A stretch of DNA of 64,000 nucleotides. Source: Cricetomys ansorgei (taxonomy: Eukaryota; Chordata; Mammalia; Rodentia; Nesomyidae). The notes beneath the pieces were generated by a model. It saw only the letters and a list, made by a program, of their open reading frames with translations, did not search any database and was not told the DNA's origin. The position numbers and the translations under genes are program-made. Shown piece after piece: positions 33,780 to 45,062 of this stretch (position 1 is its first letter; the number at the start of each line of letters is the position of its first letter). The DNA is taken from positions 22,172,001 through 22,236,000 of the forward strand of contig JAMJFZ010001796.1 in the NCBI GenBank assembly GCA_026225945.1. The letters run 5' to 3'.

Positions 33780-34999
33780 AATACACACTACCTGGTCTAG
33801 ACATGTGATCTAGAAGCCACCTGGGGTCCTGACACACTAAGTTTTTAATGGTACTCAGAGGATTGTCCCACAACCTGGAGATGGCTACTGTCACTCCATG
33901 TTTTCTTCAAGTCCCCAGAGCTGGGCGACTGACTCCTCCACATCCTCCTTTGAGTGCAACCCTCTGCTTTCCTAATGACCCTTCCATCCTTCCGTCCCTT
34001 CTCAGAGTCCCTTCGAGTCTACAGTTCATGGGCATTTCTGACGTTTGGGAGCCACAGAGAGATGGAAAGTTCACTTTGCAGAAGCATGTGATCTGGGTTA
34101 TCAGGCAGGCTTCTCCACTGCCAAAATGGCCCCTGGCTTCCATGACTCTAGGAGCATCCTCAGGCCTGTCCCCAGACTCTTACTTAGTAGCTTGGCTGGC
34201 TTCTCTCATCCACTGCCTTCTCAACCCATTTCCCTCGCCCTTTTTGCTCCCTCTGAGCAGTGAAACACTCTGCATTGTGGCCCAGGTTCAAGCTTGCACA
34301 ACCTTTGAATTGAAAATTCAGTGATTTGTGCTAGTCAGCAGGAAAGCCAGACAGCTTCCCATTCACCATCAGAAGCAGAGAACCCAGGGCTTCAGCAGAT
34401 TTTGATAAAAGTATTAAGAGGAAGGGCTGCCAGGAGGCGGGCATGAGGTTGGAGGTGGGGCTGTAGGCAACACCCAAGCAGGAACTTAGTTAAAGACCTT
34501 GAGCTTGAGTCTGCACAACACCAGGAAGAGAAAGACTGGTTGTCCCCTGGGGCTTCTGAAACTTCCTCCCCCAGGGGAATCCCAAGGAGAGTCATCAGCT
34601 CTTGAGGCCCAGAGGTATGATACATAGGCCTGGAAGAGCAAGTCACGTTAGCTGAGCTCATTCTAAGAACCTCAGCTTCCAAAGCTGCCTACCCACTGGC
34701 TTCTGATCAACAGGGCCTTATCTCACACAAGCCAATGTACCCAGGACGCCAAATCATAACCAGAAGGTGTGGAGCAAGTTCTGTGACTTAGTGTTTCCCA
34801 GACTCTGCTATGCGACCCCAAGCCTGAAGTACCCCAGAAACAATACTAGGCAGTCAGAAGGTACCTGCTCCTGGCATCAGGCAACCTGCAAGCATCTTTG
34901 AGCCGGGTCCTCCAGCCTTATGCCTACCGAATGTAGCCTACATGGACAGTGCATTGCCCAGGACAGTCTTGTACTACTTTTACTCGAAAGTGTTTCTAC
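33776..34999. other. Non-coding spacer
   Basis: A 158-codon ATG frame at 33848-34324 has no domain, low CpG and no splice support. I do not call a gene. Confidence 0.5.
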
Positions 35000-35004
35000 A
35001 ATGA

Positions 35005-35405
35005 TGTACTGGCTGGTTTTATGTAAACTTGACACACGCTAGAGTCATCAGAGAGGCGGGAGTCTCAATCGAGAAAATGTCTCCGTAAGATCGGCTGTAG
35101 GCAAACATGAAGGCATTTTCTTAATTAGTGATTGATGGGGGAGGGTTCAGCCCATTATGGGTGGTGTCCCCTGGGCTGGTAATCCTGGGGTCTATGAGAA
35201 AGCAGGCTGAGCAAGCCATGAGGAACAAGCCAGTAAGCGACACCCCTCCATAACCTCTGCACCATCTCCTGCCTCCAGGTTCCTGCCCTCGCTGCTCTGG
35301 ATGATGAACTGTTATATGGAACTGTGGGTGAAATAAACCTTTTCCTCCTCACATTGATTTTGGTATTGGTGTTTCATCACAGCACTAGTAACCCTACCTA
35401 GGACA
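35005..35405 (+). mobile_element. Solo MT-type MaLR LTR
   Basis: The LTR starts TGTACTGGCTGGTTTTATG and ends AACCCTACCTAGGACA (401 bp). It contains GACACACGCTAGAGTCATC, GAGCAAGCCATGAGGAACAAG and the poly-A signal region GAAATAAACC. It is flanked by AATGA (35000-35004) and AATGG (35406-35410), a 4/5-matching target duplication. No internal region remains. Confidence 0.9.
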
Positions 35406-36229
35406 AATGGCACCCAAGCCTTTGCTCCAACTCTGGAGCCACTTTGTCATCTGAAGGAGACTTCAAGGAACACTCTCAGGATTCGCTGCCCGTTGGAGCT
35501 GTGCTTAGCTTTCAGACCACAGCCCTAGTTCCCCCTTGCCGTGTAATTGACAAAAGCCTCACAGGCGGTCTGTGTCCTGACAACATCCTCCATCTTATTA
35601 GTTCCTAGGTCAAAAATTCCTGGACCCTAGAGTTTTAGCTGTGGCTTCTGCTGGCTCCAGATGCCTTTCTGAGAAGCAGACTTTTTCAGGAGACTGCAAA
35701 TACCCACTTCATCACAGAGAGAGAGTGAGAGAGAGAGAGAGAGAGATCATTTCAGTCATAGAAGGGCAGCTGGTAACAGGTGCCCAGGATAAAAAAAAAA
35801 AAAGAAAGAAAAGAAAAGAACAGAGGACTGAGAGCAACAGACAGAGTGAAATTTGGAGTATGATAGCCAGAAGCAACCCAATGCTGAAAGTGAGCACACA
35901 CCTGCAGGAAGCGACATCCCTTCCTTTTTTAGAACACCAAGACAACAGTAACAGCCTTTGCATCATGGAACTGCTGTGAGGATTTAGTAAATCAATATCT
36001 AGAGGATGTGCAGAGCACTGTCTATGCTTTGGAAGCATATTCTCTAGTTGGTTTTAATGTCAGGTTAAAATTACAAATTAGAATTACCTGAATACCAGTC
36101 CTGGTTGCTTCCTGAGGGGTGAGAGGGGGGCAACCTTCTAGTAGCAGCTCAGATTTCAAAAGGGCCACGGCAGAAAGCAGATTATTCGCCTTTGTTACCT
36201 TGGCCATCCCTCTTGCCAACATACCTTCT
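35406..36229. other. Spacer with GA and A-rich tracts
   Basis: (GA)n-like tract at 35717-35747 and an A-run at 35790-35803. Otherwise anonymous. Confidence 0.5.
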
Positions 36230-36478
36230 CCGGAATCAGAACCAGAGCTTCTGAGTTTCTATCATGAACCAAAGACCAGCAACTCTCCAGGGACCCTCTG
36301 GGTTTTTGATGCCCGACTGAGACTCTTAAGGAACCTAGTCTCGAGGACCCAACAATTACAGGATATCAGCCTCTCAGTATGGGGCAGCTGTTGTTACCAT
36401 TTCGATATAAGCTGACTTAATAAGCTATACATATGTTCTTTCTATCAGTTCTGTTCCTATAGGGAACCCTGACTGATT
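36230..36478 (+). repeat. Old LTR-like 3' end
   Basis: CTATCAGTTCTGTTCCTATAGGGAACCCTGACTGATTCA closes the stretch in the manner of old LTR ends. The 5' limit is uncertain. Confidence 0.4.
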
Positions 36479-36794
36479 CAGCTTGACAGAATTTTTTTTT
36501 TAAGGCTTTACTGTTTTTCAAGTTTCTAATATACTTTGTGTCGGGACTTCAGAGTTTGAAACTATTATATATATAGCACACTACTCTTTCAGAAAAATAC
36601 AAGAGCTATTATTTAATCCTGTATTCTTTTGCCCTGAATCTGAAAAGCTCAGGAAAGCCTTCTTACACCATCCTTTAAGTGACTCCCATCAAACAATTTG
36701 AATTGGAAAGTGAGAAGAAATATGGGTCTCTTTTTGTCTTTTTTTGGTTTTTGTTTTGTTTTGTGTTTTTTTTTAATTTTATTTTATTTTTTTT
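36479..36794. other. AT-rich spacer
   Basis: T-rich runs near 36726-36800 lead into the next B1. Nothing else is recognised. Confidence 0.45.
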
Positions 36795-36918
36795 TTTTGA
36801 GACAGAGTCTTGTTCTGTAGCCTAAGCTATCCTGGAACTCTCTGTTTAGCCAATCTAGCCTTGGACTTGTGATCCCCCTGCTTCAACCTGCTAAGTTCCA
36901 TGTGCACTGCGCCTGGTC
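36795..36918 (-). repeat. B1 SINE
   Basis: GAGACAGAGTCTTGTTCTGTAG, CTATCCTGGAACTCTCTG and GTGCACTGCGCCTGGTC, preceded by a T-rich run (reverse tail). Confidence 0.85.
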
Positions 36919-37744
36919 AAATGCCTCTTGTTGTTGCAGCTGCCATTAGAGACAGATTCATTTTTAAGATTTCTCCTACCATCTGGGTCGCTTCACTATG
37001 TGACAGTCATTTCTCTTGTCACCTGGAGTCAGTAACTTGATTTGTTTCTCCTCTCCATTAAATGATCATCTCCGTGTACTTTGAGTGGTGAGGGAAAATT
37101 CCCAGCACACCCCTGGGATTATAGAAGATAATACAAACAGCTCTGCACTCTTAGTGATTTTGTGTTATTTCCTCAGAGACGGCCCAGTAGACAGGTCTTG
37201 ACTTCCTGCTTTCTGTGGTTCCTTAATGTGACAACCACTCAGTAGCCTCATTATGAGTAGGTGGAACAGTTAATCAGATGTTCTTAGCAAAAGAAAAGAG
37301 AGAGAAGTTTTCACACAAACTCCTTGTTCAATATATATGTGAAATGCCCACAACCTAAACACAAACTCTTTCTTGATGCACATTCTTTTCAATCTTCTCA
37401 AGACAATTCTCAGGTGTAAAATTAGTGGCATGTTGGCAGTATCAATATTCAAGAATCTACTGAATGCCTGGTCTCCGGGATATTCTCTGGGATAGTCTCT
37501 GGGATATCAAGCAAAACCAAGCATAATTCAAGCATAGAGAACCTTGCCAGCCCCATGGTAGATCAGATGTCCTTAAAGGAGATTCCTACAGGAAGCATGG
37601 CAGGAAAAAAAAAAAAACCCATGGTGTCATCTTTAAAACAGAGGCTTCCTGAATCTCCAAAAGGCGGGGACTTCCAGGGTAAGGCCAGTGATCACTCTTT
37701 TGCTAGCATTCATGTGAAAGCGAGGTTTAACTCACCATTTTTTA
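36919..37744. other. Spacer with a 12-bp triple repeat
   Basis: Three 12-bp units, TCTCCGGGATAT, TCTCTGGGATAG and TCTCTGGGATAT, run at 37472-37507. The rest is anonymous. Confidence 0.5.
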
Positions 37745-37979
37745 TGCTTCTAAAATTATTTTTCATTTGGTGAGTGTATGTGTTGGGTAGGAGTGAGAGA
37801 GAGAGGGAGGGTGAGAAAGAGAGAGACAGAGAGAGGGAGAGGCCATCTGCACACCATGGACTGCAAGAGTCAGAAAGAGACCCGAGGAGTCCTTGCTCTC
37901 CTGTCCCCCTGGCTCTGCGGATCAAACTAGGGCATTGGGCTCGGTAGCGAATACGCTTCTCCTCTGAGCCATGTCCCAA
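37745..37979 (-). repeat. Degraded B2/B3-type SINE with GA tract
   Basis: It ends in CTCCTCTGAGCCATGTCCCAAGC, a reversed tRNA-like head. GA-rich sequence fills 37793-37841. Confidence 0.65.
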
Positions 37980-38034
37980 GCTTTTTTGTATTCTTATTTT
38001 GGTTTGTTTTTGTCTTTTAAGTTTTGTTTTGTTT

Positions 38035-38150
38035 TTGTTTGAGGGGACAGGGTCTCTTTATTATGTAGCGAAGGTTTTCTTGGAACTTGCTATGTTTGAG
38101 GCCAGACCACTCTGGCCGCAAAGTCACAGAGATCAGGCTGCCACAGTTGG
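38035..38150 (-). repeat. B1 fragment
   Basis: GGGGACAGGGTCTCTTTATTATGTAGCG and GTCACAGAGATCAGGCTGCC. Confidence 0.75.
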
Positions 38151-38324
38151 CTCCCCTTTAAATATTAAACTTGCAGAAAAGATGAAAAACATAAGCATTT
38201 TTTCACTTTTTACCAATTGTGTGTATATACATGCACATATATAATAATCACACACACGATAACCACAGCACAATGACTCAGCATGGCCAGGAATTTACCA
38301 TGGAAATAACATTGGTGACTTTTC

Positions 38325-38458
38325 TTTTTTAGACAGAATCTGACTGTGTAGCTCAAGCTGGCCTTGAACTTATTATGAAGCCAAAACTGGCCTCCAACTC
38401 TTTCAGGCTCAGTCTCCCAAGTGCTAGGTTTAGATATATGTGCCACCATGCCCAGTCT
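38325..38458 (-). repeat. B1 SINE
   Basis: AGCTCAAGCTGGCCTTGAACTT, CTCCCAAGTGCTAGG and GTGCCACCATGCCCAGTC. Confidence 0.88.
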
Positions 38459-38704
38459 GTGATAAAAGAACTCTATCACTTCTTCTCTATAAATCAGCCA
38501 AACTCTTTCAACTTTCAAACGCTTTCAACTCTTAAAAACCACATTGGAAAACCCAAAGACACTTCCCCGCAAATGCAACCTTACGCATAGGACAGTGGGG
38601 AGGACCATTTCACTCCCAAAGTAGAAGTTGCTGTGTGATGGTCTCCGCTTCTCTTCCTCCACCCACTTCTCTCTCCCTCCACCTGCTCTGTCTATTCAAT
38701 ATGT

Positions 38705-38935
38705 TGTTCTGAGCACTGGGTTAAAGAGCTCCATGTCCATCAGCTCATTTACTTACTTACTCCCAATCATCCTGAGGTAGACACTATTGGTGTCAGTTTT
38801 AAGCACAGGAAACTGAAACACAGAAAGGCAGCTTGCCCAGGGTCACCCAGTGAATAATAGACCGTGAATTTGGACTCAGATCCTCTTGACCTCAGAGGTC
38901 ACACTCCTGACCAGCCAGACTCCTAAACCACTGAA
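38705..38935 (+). repeat. MIR SINE
   Basis: CATCCTGAGGTAGACACTATTGG, GGAAACTGAAACACAGAAAGG, TTGCCCAGGGTCACCCAGTG and GGACTCAGATCCTCTTGACC follow the whole MIR core. It is the best-preserved MIR in the window. Confidence 0.9.
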
Positions 38936-39036
38936 TTATCATTCTCATAGACATAGATGGTGACCACAGCAATCCTGATTGATAGCTAATGAACTCGTCA
39001 CCCTTCCTCCTGAGTGTTAGCAACACATAATTAAGT

Positions 39037-39039
<3 letters not shown>

Positions 39040-39068
<29 letters not shown>
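39040..39068. repeat. (TG)n microsatellite
   Basis: About 29 bases of TG repeat followed by TATACACATATA. Confidence 0.95.
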
Positions 39069-39070
<2 letters not shown>

Positions 39071-39598
39071 CACATATAAACAAAAACAGTGATTTGAGAC
39101 TGGAGATCCACTTTGTCTCTCTTTCCATGCTTCCCTACTTGTCCCACAATGAACATCCACAAGGAGCAGAGGAGGGTTGGGAAAATTTCTAGATATCAGA
39201 TTCAGGAGGCTCTTTCTGGGAGTTCCATGTCACTGTGAGACCCAAGATTACAGGGTAACCAAGCTCAAGTGCTAGCAAGCTCAGCTGAGCATGAGCAGTA
39301 CTTACAACCTATGGGACAGCAAACCGCAGGGGAAAGAATCTAACTCGTGGTCTATTTTCCCACAGCTCTACTCTTGAGCTGGGTCTACACGACTCTAGGC
39401 AACCATCAAAGTCACAGAAGCCTGGGTCCTCAGCATCAGGTTGTTTACAAAGTGAAAACAAGACAGGAAAACACCCAGGAAGCAACTGTTGAGGACAAGG
39501 TTGGGGAAAAAAAATGCTCAGTGGAAGATAAAGAGGGGTGAAACCACCAGCCAGGAAGGTCAGATGCAGAACAGCTTGCTGAGAATTCAAGAAATTTC
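39069..39598. other. Unrecognised spacer
   Basis: No exon or family is recognised. Confidence 0.4.
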
Positions 39599-39599
39599 C

Positions 39600-39675
39600 A
39601 TGGGAGGCTGAGGCAGGAGGGTCATGAGTTTGAGGCCAGTCTTGGCTACATATTGAGACCCTATAAATATAAATA
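39600..39675 (+). repeat. B1/B4 fragment
   Basis: GGGAGGCTGAGGCAGGAGGGTC and GAGGCCAGTCTTGGCTACATATTGAGACCC. Confidence 0.75.
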
Positions 39676-39678
39676 ATA

Positions 39679-39745
39679 AAATGATGATGATGATGATGAT
39701 GAGGAGGAGGAGATGATGATGATGATGATGATGATAGGAAGGAGG

Positions 39746-39783
<38 letters not shown>

Positions 39784-39822
39784 AGGAAGGAGGAGGAGAA
39801 GAAAAGGAGAAGAAAGAGGAGA
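39679..39822. repeat. Compound (GAT)n(GAG)n microsatellite
   Basis: Blocks of GAT alternate with GAG/GGA blocks, and AGGAAGGAGGAGGA recurs twice, showing block duplication inside the array. It grew from the tail of the B1-like fragment. Confidence 0.95.
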
Positions 39823-40969
39823 AGAAGAAAACAAAAAATGTATGAAGAAAGTCAAAATCACAGACAGACTACCGCTACTCTAGAGACTGTATTAAATTTG
39901 GCCCCTAGAAATTTTCCAGTATTTCTTATTTTTCATACTCCATGTCTGTGTCTGTATAACTTGTATCAGACAAGGGCAAAAATGTCTCTGAAAAGCCGAA
40001 TATAGCCAGGAGACAGCTTCATTATGAAACCGTGTAGAATTCTGACTGCAAAAACCACATAAAAACAGTAAAAAGCCAGGAAGCCATTGGTTGCTTCCGT
40101 CTTCAAAAGAAGGAGAAGAAATGAAGCAAACTGAAAACCCAAACATTTCCAGATTCCCTCAGAGAACTGAAGGCATAGAGAAGATCTGCCGGCGGGAGAC
40201 TGAAATACAGACGCTTACCACTTACCAGGAGGAGAAGCCACTCAGGAGCCAGACAGAACTGGTCAGAACTCTCACCTGAAAAGGGGTGAGTCTCTGGAGG
40301 CAGAGTATGGACTACTTTGAGAGCTAAGACCTGCTGGGATCCAAGCCTAGGGCCCTACACTTTCCTGGCATTTACTCCAGAAGCCAGATCAGACTAGCTC
40401 TGAAGACTGGTGGGGAGTGGGAGTAGAATAAAATCCACAGTCTTCAGGCAAGGGGAGGGAAAAAGTATCCCTTTCACAATAAGCCCCAGGAAAAGTAACC
40501 ATTTTCAAAGTCCAGTACGTTCTGTGCTCCTAACCAAGGCCTGACATGAAGGGACACTACTTGAAAAGGTCCTTCCTTATCTTCCCCAAGGAGGTCAGGG
40601 CAAAACCACAGCTCCAACCTCTCTGGACTCCCAGCCTCACAACAAAGCAGAAAAAGAAAGGCCAAGAACTGAAGGTCACATCCCAACAAGGGCCCAAGCC
40701 TGCTGAGAGTCATCAGAAGATTCCAGAACACTGCCTTGTAGTGTTGGTTCCATTTGGGCCACTTTGCAATGACCGAAAACTGATAGCTCCAACAATAGAG
40801 ATTTAACTTCTCAGCAAGAGTACAAAACTGAGACACTGTATGGGCCACATTCTCTTCTGAAGATTCTTAGCAGGAATTCTTTGTCTCTTCCTGGGTTCTG
40901 GGGACTCCTGACCATCTGCAGTATTCCTTGGCTTTTACCATAGAAGAGACAAAAATTTACCTCTACCTT
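39823..40969. other. Non-coding spacer
   Basis: Two short plus frames (40091-40279, 40546-40806) have no domain or splice support. Confidence 0.45.
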
Positions 40970-41326
40970 TGTAATAGTTAGAGTTAACTGTCAACCTTGC
41001 CAGGGAGGCAAGCTCCAGGCACATCTGTGAGGAATTAGATGCCTGTTAGGGTCATCTTGATTGGGTTAATTGAGGTGGGAAGAGTCAACCGAAAGTGTGA
41101 GGCATCTTTCCCAGGTTTGGGTCCTGGACTGCACACAAAGGAGAAAGAGAGCTGAGCACCAGCATCCATCAGGCTCTTCTGGACTGTACATACAGCCAGT
41201 CTGACCTTGTGCTTCATTCTTCTGCTGCCTTCAATTTCCTGCCAGTCTTTGAGCCGAAACAAACTCCTTCCTTGAGTTGCTTTTCTCAGGATAGTTTATC
41301 ACAGCAACAGAAGAGTAACTGACACA
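40970..41326 (+). mobile_element. MaLR-type solo LTR
   Basis: It begins TGTAATAGTTAGAGTTAACTG and ends CAGAAGAGTAACTGACACA. It contains GGTTAATTGAGGTGGGAAGAG, GAGCTGAGCACCAGCATCC and a CCTTCCTTGAGTTGC block. I see no clean target duplication. Confidence 0.75.
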
Positions 41327-41396
41327 ATTCAGGGTTTTCAACTGAGCCCAAGACTTAAACTAACATAGGTAGATCAACAAGAAAACAACCCACAGA

Positions 41397-41880
41397 TGTT
41401 TTTATTATGGGTCTGGGTCATTCACAGATTTACCAGTCTGACCATAAGTAAATTTTAATAATTAAGAGGCTTTATTAATTGCTGGCCAGGCCATGAACAC
41501 TGATGAGATCTATCCATACCTGGGCTTCCCAAGAGTATGATGATGAGTCAAGCCCAGTAAAGGCTTATAAAAGCAGAACCTATAGGGTACATATATCCCA
41601 CCAGGTCCAATCAGGGGCAAGCATGTATCCTGATGTACTTCCTGCCTGCATACCTCCCACCTACATTCATTCAAGGGCAAGCATACATCCTGACACATTT
41701 CCTGCCTATGAATTTCCCACCTACATGTGATCAAACACATCCAGTGCAAGTGGAGCACATCCAGAACAGTCAGATTAACCAAGCTTGCTTAGGGAATCTA
41801 AACAAGTAGCCTGTCGTCTCACATGAACAGTCCCCAGCATTCCATTATCTGTCCTTGGGCAAGTGGGGATTACAGGATTA
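41397..41880 (-). mobile_element. Probable ERV solo LTR
   Basis: On the minus strand a TATA-like TTTATAAGCC (about 41565) is followed ~95 bases later by AATAAA (complement of 41471-41476), the spacing of an LTR R region. The left plus-strand end may be TGTTTTTATTATGGG at 41397. The right end and target duplication are not resolved. Two 60-bp units lie inside at 41611-41730. No viral genes are present. Confidence 0.5.
41611..41730. repeat. 60-bp direct repeat, two units
   Basis: Units 41611-41670 and 41671-41730 share GGGCAAGCAT, ATCCTGA, TTTCCTGCCT-like and CCCACCTACAT segments. The period is exactly 60. This is a duplication in the putative LTR U3 region. Confidence 0.9.
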
Positions 41881-41929
41881 TCTTTGTTTTATAGATTTCT
41901 TAGGTGCAGTAATTAAAATCTAAAACATA

Positions 41930-42095
41930 GCCGAGTGTGTAATCCCAGCACACATGTGTAATCCCAGCACACATCTGTAATCCCAGCACTTGGGAGACAG
42001 AGGCAGGTGGATCGGCCAGCCCGGTGTACAGAGTGAGTTAGTTTCAGGACAGCCAGAGTTTCAACAGAGAAACCCTGACTGGGGGTGTGGGGAGG
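41930..42095 (+). repeat. B1 SINE with internal 19-bp triplication
   Basis: GTGTAATCCCAGCACACAT occurs at 41937-41955 and 41956-41974, then CTGTAATCCCAGCAC at 41975. The rest is B1 (GGGAGACAGAGGCAGGTGG, GGACAGCCAGAG). Confidence 0.9.
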
Positions 42096-42379
42096 GGAGC
42101 ACACATGACTTAAAACACAATTTTAGCCATCACAACAGTACTTCATCAGAGTTTTAATGTATTTTGTGGCACAAAAGCCCTTAAAAGGAACTTAAATAGG
42201 CTCATTTTGTGCTGATAACAATTAAATATCACAGACTGGGTAATTGTTGGTGCATCAAATCTTATTTCTTTTAGTGTTGATTGGTTTGTAGTCTGCTGAG
42301 AGTCCATTCTGCATCCAAATTGGTACCCTGAATGTGAGGTCCTTACATAACAGAAGTAGCAAAATAGGCCCCTCCCCTA

Positions 42380-42535
42380 CATCTCGTCTACATCAGTGTT
42401 TATCAGTCCGTGAGAGTACAGCCCTCAGGACCCAAGCATGACTCATTAAGCCCCACCTCATAACACTACTGCTGCGCTGGAGATTCAGATCCCAACTCAT
42501 GAATTTGGGGGACACATTCAAACCACAAAAGAAAT
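42380..42535 (-). repeat. Old LTR-related repeat fragment
   Basis: GACTCATTAAGCCCCACCTC and CATGAATTTGGGGGACACATTC resemble a common old mammalian repeat seen in reverse. The family is not assigned. Confidence 0.45.
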
Positions 42536-42559
42536 GAAGACCCTAAAGAAGTAATTAGA

Positions 42560-43270
42560 TATAAACAGTCATATACTGAGTTGGGCCAAGAATAAATAAA
42601 TAGTAAATTTCCCAAATATGCTTAGGCTGAATGAAAATGAGGACACATGACTGCTCCTGGGTATGGTTGAACAGAAGGGTTTTATTGTAGATATGAGGGA
42701 GAGTTCAGCCAGAGGCATCTGGGTCCAGCCAGGGTCCAGACTGAACCAAGCCATGGGTGGTGGGAAGAATGGGGAGGCAAGCAGGAGCAAGAAAGGAAGA
42801 GAGAGAAGAGAGGGCAAGCAGACCAAGAGAGGGGCTGCACACCAAGAGACAAAGAGAACCAAGAGACCAAGAGTCTGTGTGGCCAAAATGCTGAGTTACA
42901 CAGGGAAAAGAGAAGCTGGGGGAAGGGAAGCAGGCTCAGCCCCTGGGCTGGAGAGATTTAGGGTAGGGGTGGGGTGAGAAATGCTGGGAGGAACCACAGG
43001 TACTTAGGAATCCTGGGAGAACTGGCCATAACTGCTTTGATATACTGATAGGCACCTCAGTTAGCCATTTGTCCTGGGTTTCTTTGAGACCTAACACAGG
43101 CAGGCCATGAGGCTTGAGCTGAGAGTTGATTGGATGGAAAAGTGTAGAGGCAGATAAGGTTAGTTGAATAAGGTTTGTTTGTATAAAAATTTCTCAGCTT
43201 TGGCTTTTTATCCTTGACGATAAGAATGTCACTTTTCCCCCTGATATGGGGAGAGCATTGTTTGTACAAG
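42560..43270 (-). repeat. Possible rodent ERV LTR
   Basis: Minus-strand CAATAAAACCC (complement of 42676-42686), AG-rich blocks and a TATAAAAA-like motif near 43181 suggest a decayed LTR. No ends are defined and confidence is low. Confidence 0.25.
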
Positions 43271-43469
43271 GGAGGCAGCTTTCATTTCTTGTTTTCAGAA
43301 GAAAGAAATTGGAAGGTTAGATCAGCTTTTGAATAACTGCCATTCTTTCCAAGGGCTGTCAACTAAATAGAACCCATATGTTAAAGTAGTAGCACATGTC
43401 GGCGCATCATGTGCTAAGTTTCTTCATCTCTGTATCTCTGTCTATGTGTATTTTCTTATAAAGAAATGC

Positions 43470-43678
43470 CACTGGGAGTGGAGATGTGGCTCCATTGACA
43501 GAATGCTTGTCTACTGAACAGGAAGCCCTGGGTCCAGTCCCAGCAGAACAAAACTGGTCATAGCGACATATGACTGTGATTGTAGCACTCAAGGATGCAG
43601 GCAGAAAGCTCAGAAAGTCAGCGTCATCCTGAGCTACACAGTTTAAGTCCAGCCTAGGCCGTATGAAACCGTGTCTCA

Positions 43679-43680
<2 letters not shown>
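43470..43680 (+). repeat. RSINE1/B4-type ID-B1 dimer
   Basis: GTGGAGATGTGGCTCCATTG head, CCCTGGGTCCAGTCCCAGC B box, then a B1-like TGTAGCACTCAAGGATGC and CCAGCCTAGGCCGTATG. Confidence 0.8.

Positions 43681-43757
<77 letters not shown>
43681..43757. repeat. (TG)n(GA)n microsatellite
   Basis: About 45 bases of TG repeat run into about 30 bases of GA repeat, attached to the tail of the SINE dimer. Confidence 0.97.
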
Positions 43758-43759
<2 letters not shown>

Positions 43760-44294
43760 GATTTAGGGCCCTCCCTATATGATCTTCTTACCAAAAATTT
43801 TGATGAGTTTCACTGGAGTTACCATATAACGCTAGAGAAACTGGGGTCCCCTCTCGGGGTTCTTAGTCTTATTATTGAAAATCCGAGGACAGATTCAAAC
43901 AGAAGCTCAAGGATAATCTCATTAGAGTTTTAAAGAAGAACCCCAAGGCAGTCAAATTAAAAATCACGGGAGTTGTTTGGTGGAGAAGAAAGGAGAAGGA
44001 GGGAGAGTCGTGCTGTTTGAGTTAAGCCAGCATGAAGATCAACCACATGGCAGACAGGCAGACACAACAGGGAGAGGAGTTTGAGTTTTAGAGAAAGAAA
44101 TGGAGGCAGAAAACTCCAAACACCCCCCCAAAAAAATACATATTTGGGCTCTGGTCAGCATCTTAAAAAAAAAAAGACAAAAAAAATTAGTTACACCTTT
44201 CTGAGTCAGGAGTCAGAAAAACAGACAAACTTCATGGCAGCTCATGGGGACCAAGCCGGGAGGAGGGAATTCTGGGAAAGAAGAATACATATGG

Positions 44295-44756
44295 CATTAG
44301 AGAGTTAGTTATTTCTTCTACCTCTTTAGCATAGTTTAAGATAAACCTGGCTTCCTGAAGGGTAGTCTCTTATCCAGGTCTTTGACCTGCCTAACTGGAG
44401 TGTCAGGTCTCCACCCAGGCCAGAGATTCCATTCTCTTGGGCAGAAGGAAATAGTTTTCCCTGAATGGGCCTTTAACGACAATCTCATCTTAACTAATTG
44501 CACCTGTAAAGACCCTGTTCCCAAATAAGCTCCCATTCTGAGGCTCCAGATAAGATGCATTCTGTCAATACTCCAGTAAGATAAAAGTAGATTCTCTGTC
44601 TCTGGTTGAAGACAGTCGGTGTCTCCCCTCCCTTAAGAAGAAACATGTAGTTGTGTCAGTCAGTCACCCGGCCAAGGGACCGTCCTTGAGGAAGGTGGGT
44701 TCACCTTAAGCCAAGCTAAAGAGGTAGAAGGAATAATTAGCCCTCTGATGAGGTAA
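44295..44756. repeat. Inverted repeat pair, ~70-bp arms
   Basis: Arm 44295-44366 aligns with the reverse complement of 44680-44756. The core ATTTCTTCTACCTCTTTAGC (44311-44330) matches 19 of 20 with the complement of 44715-44734, and outer parts match at about 70 percent. The ~315-base spacer is anonymous. Two inverted copies of one unknown repeat is the simplest reading. Confidence 0.75.
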
Positions 44757-45062
44757 TGTATTAATCCTTTCCAGAATCCCCATTCTTAGCTCATTCTCTA
44801 TAACTGCCATGAGGTTCTTTTGAGTCTGTTCATCTTTCTGAGTCCTGACCCAGAAAGGCATAATTCCCTTTTTCTTCTCTTCTATCTTTCTTTCAGATGC
44901 TGGCCAGAGCTTCAGTGTGCTTTTTTTTCATGCTCTGAATTTCTTCTTTCTCTAATGCCCTCTTCCTGCCACACGGCTTCCTGTCTCCCATGAAGCTGAT
45001 CTCCATGCTGGCTTAACTCAGGTGGCATAGCTTTTTCTTTTGCATGCCTCTTGCTTTCTATT

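Noticed and set aside
33848..34324. 158-codon ATG frame
   Set aside because: No domain, low CpG and unsupported by splice signals. Length is within chance for 64 kb read in six frames.
41935..41990. Possible CRISPR-like short repeat array
   Set aside because: The three 19-bp units have no spacers and lie inside a B1 SINE in a eukaryotic genome.
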